From an uncultured Microbacteriaceae bacterium (lineage in GTDB: Bacteria; Actinomycetota; Actinomycetes; Actinomycetales; Microbacteriaceae), in the NCBI GenBank assembly GCA_947487835.1, contig CANKXX010000002.1, forward strand, positions 310,001-374,000: DNA of 64,000 bases. The letters are read 5' to 3'. Shown here piece after piece: positions 55,827-64,000 of this stretch; position 1 is the stretch's first letter; each line of letters starts with the position of its first letter. The position numbers were made by a program, and so were the translations under genes. The notes beneath the pieces are model-generated. The model did not search any database. It saw only the letters and a program-made list of their open reading frames with translations, and was not told the DNA's origin.

Positions 55827-55868
55827 TCGCCGGAGGCTTCCGCTGATCACCGGAAGCCTCCGCTGAGG
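55811..55868 (+). repeat. Three 20-bp units forming alternative hairpins at the yggT stop
   Basis: Arms CGGAAGCCTCCG (55811-55822), CGGAGGCTTCCG (55831-55842) and CGGAAGCCTCCG (55851-55862), each followed by CTGATCGC, CTGATCAC or CTGAGG. The middle arm is the exact reverse complement of both others, so it can pair with either: two mutually exclusive 12-bp stems with 8-base loops. The yggT TGA lies just after arm 1. Probable terminator with a duplicated half. Confidence 0.8.
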
Positions 55869-56013
55869 GATCAGCCGGACCCGCGGATGTATCCTGGGAC
55901 GCGCAGCGCGGAGCCGCCGCGGCACCCCGGTGGGCGCTCCCGCTGACCCGTTCCTCGGATCCGATGCCCGCGCGCGATCCGTTTTCCGTCCCAGCTTTCG
56001 AAGGTGGCAGGCC

Positions 56014-56706
56014 ATGGCACTCACCCCTGAAGACGTCGTCAACAAGCGTTTCCAGCCGACCAAGTTCCGCGAGGGCTACGACCAGGACGAGGTCGACGAC
56101 TTCCTCGACGAGGTGGTCGTGGAGCTGCGCCGCCTGCACAAGGAGAACGACGAGCTGCGCGCCCGCCTCGGTGCCGGCGACTCCGCCGCCTCCGGACAGG
56201 GTGACGTGGCCTCCGAGCAGGCAGCCGGCCTCTCCGAGCCGACGCCGGCCGTCCTCGAGCCGGCCGCGTCGGCACCGGCCGCATCCGCGTCTGTCGCCTC
56301 CACCCCGTCTGCGTCGGCCGCGGCGGACTACGACGAGGAGACCACGAGCACCGCGAGCCTGCTCCAGCTGGCCCGCCGCCTCCACGACGAGCACGTCCGC
56401 GAGGGCGTGGACAAGCGCGACGCCCTCATCGCCGAGGGCCAGTCCGCCGCAGCCCGCCTCCTCGCCGAGGCCGAGGAGAAGCAGCGCAGCGAGATCGGTG
56501 CGCTCGAGGAGGAGCGCAAGGGACTCGAGGACCAGATCGACGGGCTCCGCGTCTTCGAGCGCGAGTACCGCGACCAGCTGAGGAACTACATCGAGGGTCA
56601 GCTGCGCGACCTCGACACCTCGGGCGCCGTCTCCGCCGCCGACTCCGGCAACTCGGAGCACGCGGGCGTCGGAGCCACGGGCTCCTCCGGTCTTGCCGGC
56701 GAGTAG
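56014..56706 (+). CDS. divIVA: DivIVA/Wag31 polar growth protein
   Basis: 230 residues. The N-terminal membrane-binding domain (MALTPEDVVNKRFQPTKFREGYDQDEVDDFLDEVVVELRRLHKENDELRARL) and coiled coil are followed by a ~70-residue Ala/Ser/Pro spacer and a second coiled coil (LLQLARRLHDEHVREGVDKRDALIAEG... IGALEEERKGLEDQIDGLRVFEREYRDQLRNYIEGQL). It marks curved membranes and directs tip growth. A TATCCT hexamer near 55889 is a candidate -10. The 3' end overlaps lspA by 14 bases. Confidence 0.96.
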   Translation: MALTPEDVVNKRFQPTKFREGYDQDEVDDFLDEVVVELRRLHKENDELRARLGAGDSAASGQGDVASEQAAGLSEPTPAVLEPAASAPAASASVASTPSASAAADYDEETTSTASLLQLARRLHDEHVREGVDKRDALIAEGQSAAARLLAEAEEKQRSEIGALEEERKGLEDQIDGLRVFEREYRDQLRNYIEGQLRDLDTSGAVSAADSGNSEHAGVGATGSSGLAGE

Positions 56707-57391
56707 CCCGGTTCCGCGCGACCGTACCCCCGCGACGCTGAGCATCCGGGCCCTCGTGGTCCTCGCCGGCGTCGCGGTGGTCGTGTACGCGCTCGACCAG
56801 ATCAGCAAAGCCCTCGTCGTCGCCAACCTGCAGGAGTCACGCCCGGTCGAGGTGCTCGGCGACCTCCTCACGTTCCAGTTCGTGCGCAACTCCGGCGCCG
56901 CGTTCTCGCTGGCCAGCGGCAGCACCTGGATCTTCACCATCGTCGCCACGGCGGTGACGATCTTCATCGTGATCTTCGCGCGCCGCATCCGCTCGACCGG
57001 CTGGGCCGTGCTGTTCGGGATGCTGCTCGGTGGAACCCTCGGCAACCTGACCGACCGCTACTTCCGCGAGCCCGGCTTCCCGAACGGGCACGTGATCGAC
57101 TTCCTGCAGATCCCGCTGCTGCCCGCGATCTTCAACATCGCGGACGTGGCGATCGTCTCCAGCATGGCCGTGTTCCTCCTCCTCACCCTCCGCGGCGTCG
57201 GCCTCGACGGCCAGCGGCACGTCGAGCAGCCCGCGGATGCCGCGGATGCACCGGATGCCGCGGATGCACCGGATGCCGCGGATGCACCGGATGCCGCGGA
57301 TGCGCCGGATGCCGCGCCCGTCGTCGACCCGACGCCCGGCGCCGCCCCCGCTCCCGGCACCTCCACCAGCACCGAACCCGACCGGACCTGA
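56693..57391 (+). CDS. lspA: Lipoprotein signal peptidase LspA with repeat tail
   Basis: 232 residues; about 170 form the enzyme. It cleaves signal peptides from prolipoproteins after lipidation. Four helices carry the catalytic Asp121 ([12 protein letters not shown]) and Asp151 (FNIADVAIV); [10 protein letters not shown] is the third conserved block. TTG at 56693 is the only usable start in frame and overlaps divIVA, so translation is probably coupled. The C-terminal ~60 residues are an Ala-Asp-Ala-Pro-Asp repeat and a Pro/Ala/Thr tail, not part of the enzyme. Confidence 0.93.
   Translation: MPASSPVPRDRTPATLSIRALVVLAGVAVVVYALDQISKALVVANLQESRPVEVLGDLLTFQFVRNSGAAFSLASGSTWIFTIVATAVTIFIVIFARRIRSTGWAVLFGMLLGGTLGNLTDRYFREPGFPNGHVIDFLQIPLLPAIFNIADVAIVSSMAVFLLLTLRGVGLDGQRHVEQPADAADAPDAADAPDAADAPDAADAPDAAPVVDPTPGAAPAPGTSTSTEPDRT
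57241..57312 (+). repeat. 18-bp in-frame tandem repeat in the lspA tail
   Basis: Four copies of CGCGGATGCACCGGATGC (the last with one change, CACC to CGCC), encoding Ala-Asp-Ala-Pro-Asp-Ala units. The copies are nearly identical at DNA level, which points to recent slippage expansion; copy number may vary between strains. Confidence 0.9.
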
Positions 57392-57396
57392 CCGCC

Positions 57397-58317
57397 ATGG
57401 AATCCCGTAGCCTTCCCGTGCCCGACGGGCTCGACGGCGTGCGCGTCGACGCCGGCATCGCGAAGCTGCTCGGCTTCTCGCGGAGCTTCGCGGCCGAGGT
57501 CGCCGAGGCCGACGGTGTGACGCTCGACGGCAGGACGGTCGACAAGTCCGACCGGTTGAACGCGGGCGCCTGGCTCGAGGTGAGCTGGCAGCCGCGTTCC
57601 GAGGTCACGGTCGTGCCCGTCGCGGTGCCCGACCTCGGCATCGTGCACGACGACGACGACATCGTCGTCGTGGACAAGCCGGTCGGCGTCGCGGCGCACC
57701 CGTCGGTCGGCTGGGAGGGACCGACGGTGCTCGGCGCCCTTGCGGCGGCCGGCTTCCGCGTGAGCACGTCAGGGGCGGCGGAGCGCGCCGGGATCGTGCA
57801 CCGGCTCGACGCCGGCACGAGCGGCCTGATGGTCGTCGCCAAGAGCGAGCACGCCTACACCGACCTGAAGCGCCAGTTCCACGACCGCGAGGTCGACAAG
57901 ATCTACCACGCCGTCGTGCAGGGCCACCCCGACCCGCTGAACGGCACGATCGACGCGCCCATCGGCAGGCACCCGTCGTCCTCCTGGAAGTTCGCGGTCA
58001 CGGCGGGCGGCAAGCCGTCCGTCACGCACTACGAGACGATCGAGGCGTTCCGCGGCGCATCGCTGCTCGAGGTGCACCTGGAGACGGGGCGCACGCACCA
58101 GATCCGGGTGCACATGGCCGCGCAGCGCCACCCCTGTGTCGGCGACGCCATGTACGGCGCCGACCCCACCCTGTCCGCGCGACTCGGGCTCGGCCGGCAG
58201 TGGCTGCATGCGATGCGCCTCGGCTTCAGTCACCCCGCTACGCTTCAGCCGGTCGAGTTCACCAGCCACTATCCCGACGATCTCGCCCACGCGCTGGACG
58301 TGCTTCGCGGGGAATGA
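57397..58317 (+). CDS. rluD: RluA-family 23S rRNA pseudouridine synthase
   Basis: 306 residues. An N-terminal S4-like RNA-binding part ([40 protein letters not shown]) precedes the catalytic domain ([52 protein letters not shown] with the catalytic Asp, [28 protein letters not shown]). ATG at 57397 is five bases after lspA, the common lspA-rluD pairing. RluD-type (U1911/1915/1917) is the best guess; other RluA members cannot be excluded. Confidence 0.94.
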   Translation: MESRSLPVPDGLDGVRVDAGIAKLLGFSRSFAAEVAEADGVTLDGRTVDKSDRLNAGAWLEVSWQPRSEVTVVPVAVPDLGIVHDDDDIVVVDKPVGVAAHPSVGWEGPTVLGALAAAGFRVSTSGAAERAGIVHRLDAGTSGLMVVAKSEHAYTDLKRQFHDREVDKIYHAVVQGHPDPLNGTIDAPIGRHPSSSWKFAVTAGGKPSVTHYETIEAFRGASLLEVHLETGRTHQIRVHMAAQRHPCVGDAMYGADPTLSARLGLGRQWLHAMRLGFSHPATLQPVEFTSHYPDDLAHALDVLRGE

Positions 58318-58379
58318 CCGCAGCGCCGTTTAAGCTGTATCCCGCTATCCCCACACCCTCAGGCTCCTGAAGGGAACCC

Positions 58380-61895
<3,516 letters not shown>

Positions 61896-61927
61896 CCGCG
61901 GAGGGCGGCGGTGCCGACACGGTGCAC

Positions 61928-62044
61928 GGTCCCTGAGCCTGTCGAAGAATGCGACGCCTGCGCGCTGCCGCGGGCCAACACGGTCCCTGAGCCTGTCGAA
62001 GGGGCGCACTGCCCGGTGCACGGTCCCTGAGCCCGTCGAAGGGA
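61928..62044. repeat. Dispersed palindromic repeat, three direct copies
   Basis: GGTCCCTGAGCCTGTCGAAG starts at 61928 and 61982; GGTCCCTGAGCCCGTCGAAG at 62022. The array lies between the convergent dnaE and small hypothetical gene. The copies are in direct orientation, each with an internal imperfect palindrome. Confidence 0.8.
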
Positions 62045-62079
62045 CGCAAAGCGGCCGGGTAGGGGCGGCAGCAAGCCGA

Positions 62080-62424
62080 CTACGACCCCGGTTCGACCTC
62101 GAACACGAAACCCCTGGCGGGCGGACGCCCGTGCCTGGCGCTGGCCGTGGAACGCGTGAACCTTCCCGCCGTGCCGGTTACCTTCGATCTTCCGCCGACA
62201 CGCTTCGAAATCACTCGGATGCTGAGTACGGTTCCGGCCAGAGTGCCGGTTGCGTGATCGAGGTCGTACTCGTACTCCAGATCGACCAACGTGAAGCCCT
62301 CGAAGCGGGCATCGAACCAGTCGTGGTCAAGCGGCGAGACCGACCAGTCGACGCGGTCGCCGACGCTGACATCCAGCCCGAGGTCCTCCAGCACCCACAC
62401 GGGCATGTACACCAATGCGCCCAT
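62080..62424 (-). CDS. Small hypothetical protein (possibly DUF6578-like)
   Basis: 114 residues from ATG at 62424 with GGGAGG five bases upstream. The sequence MGALVYMPVWVLEDLGLDVSVGDRVDWSVSPLD looks like a short beta-rich domain, followed by an acidic Tyr/Asp segment (LVDLEYEYDLDHATGTLAGTVLSIRVISKR) and a basic, Gly/Arg-rich end. It resembles small actinobacterial DUF6578 proteins in outline, which I recall without certainty. No membrane segment or signal peptide. Function unknown. Repeats flank it on both sides. Confidence 0.65.
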   Translation of the reverse strand: MGALVYMPVWVLEDLGLDVSVGDRVDWSVSPLDHDWFDARFEGFTLVDLEYEYDLDHATGTLAGTVLSIRVISKRVGGRSKVTGTAGRFTRSTASARHGRPPARGFVFEVEPGS

Positions 62425-62482
62425 GGCGTCCTCCCTCGTCCGGCCGATGCTTACGATAACGAGGACGCGCCTCGCACCCTTA

Positions 62483-62566
62483 CGTTCGGTCCCTGAGCCT
62501 GTCGAAGGGACCGAACGCGGCCGGCGCGGGGATCGGCCGCACGGTGCCTGAGCCCATCGAAGGGAC
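62483..62566. repeat. Dispersed palindromic repeat, longest hairpin copy plus a variant
   Basis: CGTTCGGTCCCT (62483-62494) pairs perfectly with AGGGACCGAACG (62506-62517) around an 11-base loop GAGCCTGTCGA: the most complete hairpin of this family in the window. A variant copy (GGTGCCTGAGCCCATCGAAG) begins at 62543. They lie between the divergent small gene and the HNH gene, unlike the other copies at convergent ends. Confidence 0.8.
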
Positions 62567-62650
62567 GCACCGCACCCGCCCGGCGGAGTTCTCCACACCC
62601 TCCACACCGGGCGGAAAGTGGATGTCGGTGGTGCCTGGTTCACTGTCGGC

Positions 62651-64000
62651 ATGGAAACACCGACGTTCCCACCAGAAGCCGCCGCACCCGGCGACGCGCC
62701 ACCCCCGCTGGAGGCCTTCGCGGCGATGATCGACGCGGTGCGGATGTACGAGGGCTTCGCCCGCTGGGCGACGGCCTGCCGCGCCGAGGCGATCGACCAC
62801 GCCCGGCTCTGGACGGGGTCCGCGGACCTCTCCGTCCCGACCACCGGCGGCCCGCGATGGACCCCGAAGGCAGCGGGACACCGCGTCCTGATCACCGAAC
62901 TCGTCTGCGCTCTCCGCATCTCCGAGCGGGCCGCAGAGAACCTCGTGGCCGAGAGCCAGGCGCTCGTGCATGACCTCCCGGCGACTCAGGATGCGCTCCG
63001 GAGCGGCAAGATCGGCTACCGGCACGCCCAGGTCCTGATCGACCACACGACAACACTCCCGCCCGCGGGAGTTGCGGCGGTCGAGGAGGCGGTGCTGCCC
63101 AAAGCGGAGCAGCTCACGGTTCCCAAGCTCGACCGGGCTGCCCGGGAGTTGCGGGAGCGGCTGCACCCGGAGTCGATCGAGGAGCGGCACGCGAAGTCGG
63201 TCGCGGATCGGCGTGTCGAGACGTGTCCGGCGCGGGATGGCATGGCGTGGCTGAACGCCTTCCTTCCCGCGCCCGAGGTGTTGGGCATCGAGAACCGGCT
63301 CCGCGATATCGCGGAGCAGCTCACGGGTGAGCCGGGGGAGGAGCGGACGCGTACGCAGCTGATCGCGGACGCGTTCACGGACCTCCTCCTCGATGGCACC
63401 ACAACCGCGGCCACCCCTCCAGTCGACGCCGCGGACGCGGACGGCGAAAAGCGGACACGGCGCATCGACGCCCCGATCGGCGTCGGTATCCGCCCGCGCG
63501 TGCTCGTCACGGTCCCCGTGCTGACGCTCCTCGGCAAGAGCGAGGACTCGGGCACGCTCGAGGGCTACGGACCGATTGACGCGGACACCGCGAGACGGAT
63601 CGCCGCTCGGGCGCCGAGCTTCACGCGCATCCTCACCCACCCGGAGACGGGAGCTGTGCTCTCAGTGGGGCGCGATCGGTACGCGGTGCCGAAGGACCTC
63701 CGGACCTGGCTCAGGGTGCGTGACGAGACGTGCCGCTTCCCGGGCTGTAACCGCAACGCGGGTCGGGCGGATGTGGATCACGTGACGGACTGGCAGTACG
63801 GAGGAGGCACCGACTACGGGAATCTGGTTCACCTGTGCCGCTCGCATCACCGGGTGAAGCATCACACGGCCTGGTCCTCCACGTCGGCAGGCGGAGGACG
63901 GGTGCGGTGGCTCGCGCCGAGCGGTCACGAGTACGAGACGCAGCCGGCGACGCACATCCGGCCGCCGAAGCGGAAGCGCCTCCAGGCACAGGGAACCCGG
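62651..64000 (+). CDS. DUF222/HNH endonuclease-domain protein (13E12-repeat type), 3' truncated by window edge
   Basis: At least 450 residues, open to the last base. The N-terminal DUF222 helical domain (EAFAAMIDAVRMYEGFARW, RISERAAENLVAESQALVHDLPATQDALRSGKIGYRHAQVLIDH) is followed by a variable middle and a C-terminal HNH motif: RDETCRFPGCNRNAGRADVDHVTDWQYGGGTDYGNLVHLCRSHHRVKHH, with CxxC and HH zinc/metal ligands (in shorter pieces). Proteins of this type are multicopy in actinobacteria (13E12 family) and often regarded as mobile or repeated elements; nuclease activity is inferred. ATG at 62651 lacks a clear ribosome site. Confidence 0.9.
   Translation, partial: METPTFPPEAAAPGDAPPPLEAFAAMIDAVRMYEGFARWATACRAEAIDHARLWTGSADLSVPTTGGPRWTPKAAGHRVLITELVCALRISERAAENLVAESQALVHDLPATQDALRSGKIGYRHAQVLIDHTTTLPPAGVAAVEEAVLPKAEQLTVPKLDRAARELRERLHPESIEERHAKSVADRRVETCPARDGMAWLNAFLPAPEVLGIENRLRDIAEQLTGEPGEERTRTQLIADAFTDLLLDGTTTAATPPVDAADADGEKRTRRIDAPIGVGIRPRVLVTVPVLTLLGKSEDSGTLEGYGPIDADTARRIAARAPSFTRILTHPETGAVLSVGRDRYAVPKDLRTWLRVRDETCRFPGCNRNAGRADVDHVTDWQYGGGTDYGNLVHLCRSHHRVKHHTAWSSTSAGGGRVRWLAPSGHEYETQPATHIRPPKRKRLQAQGTR

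Overview
The window is very GC-rich, has many GTG starts with GGAGG-type ribosome sites, and carries an actinobacterial cell-wall and division cluster (mraZ to divIVA, with sepF and yggT and no minCDE or mreB). A flagellar export and motor operon with csrA lies on the same window. Together these point to a motile member of the Microbacteriaceae (Actinomycetota). The species cannot be named from sequence alone. MurE carries non-standard substrate motifs, which fits the unusual B-type peptidoglycans of that family.

Layout. 1-0.9 kb: the 3' end of a gamma-glutamyltransferase gene. 1.0-4.7 kb: a probable copper-handling group (short YidC paralogue, DUF6412-like membrane protein, Met/His-rich membrane protein, YcnI, CopC). 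4.7-8.0 kb: small accessory genes (DksA/TraR-like, DUF4190-like, lipoprotein, AIM24, DUF2243). 8.1-19.0 kb: flagellar genes flbD-motA-motB, then fliM-fliN-fliO-fliP-fliQ-fliR-flhB-flhA-flhF-like, then csrA. Two near-identical sigma-28-type promoters precede flbD and fliM. 19.0-19.5 kb: a repeat-rich non-coding stretch. 19.5-29.8 kb: orphan ParA, pyruvate carboxylase, peptide deformylase, GNAT acetyltransferase, alpha/beta hydrolase, long-chain acyl-CoA synthetase, ROK glucokinase and a PlsC-type acyltransferase.

29.9-37.2 kb: class II DAHP synthase, a PASTA Ser/Thr kinase (PknL-like), a LysM cell-wall protein, an Rv2175c-like DNA-binding protein, a polyprenyl diphosphate synthase and a DUF3040 protein. 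This block and the following dcw cluster resemble, as I recall it, the Mycobacterium tuberculosis Rv2182c-Rv2145c neighbourhood. 37.8-58.3 kb: mraZ-rsmH-ftsL-like-ftsI-murE-murF-mraY-murD-ftsW-murG-murC-ftsQ-ftsZ-yggS-sepF-yggT-divIVA-lspA-rluD, nearly all with overlapping or abutting ends. 58.4-64 kb: dnaE, a small hypothetical protein and a truncated DUF222/HNH protein.

The most distinctive signals are non-coding. They are paired FliA-type promoters; a TANNNT-N6-start layout suggesting leaderless mRNAs for csrA, the PASTA kinase, the prenyl synthase and yggT; 10-bp-spaced MraZ-box-like repeats over the mraZ -10; a 17-bp ladder starting in the csrA stop codon; a three-arm switchable hairpin at the yggT stop; a dispersed palindromic repeat mostly between convergent genes; and a two-copy inverted-repeat element shared by the csrA and ftsZ flanks. 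Among proteins, the FlhF-like protein has lost its P-loop. No CRISPR array, prophage, insertion sequence, rRNA or tRNA was seen.
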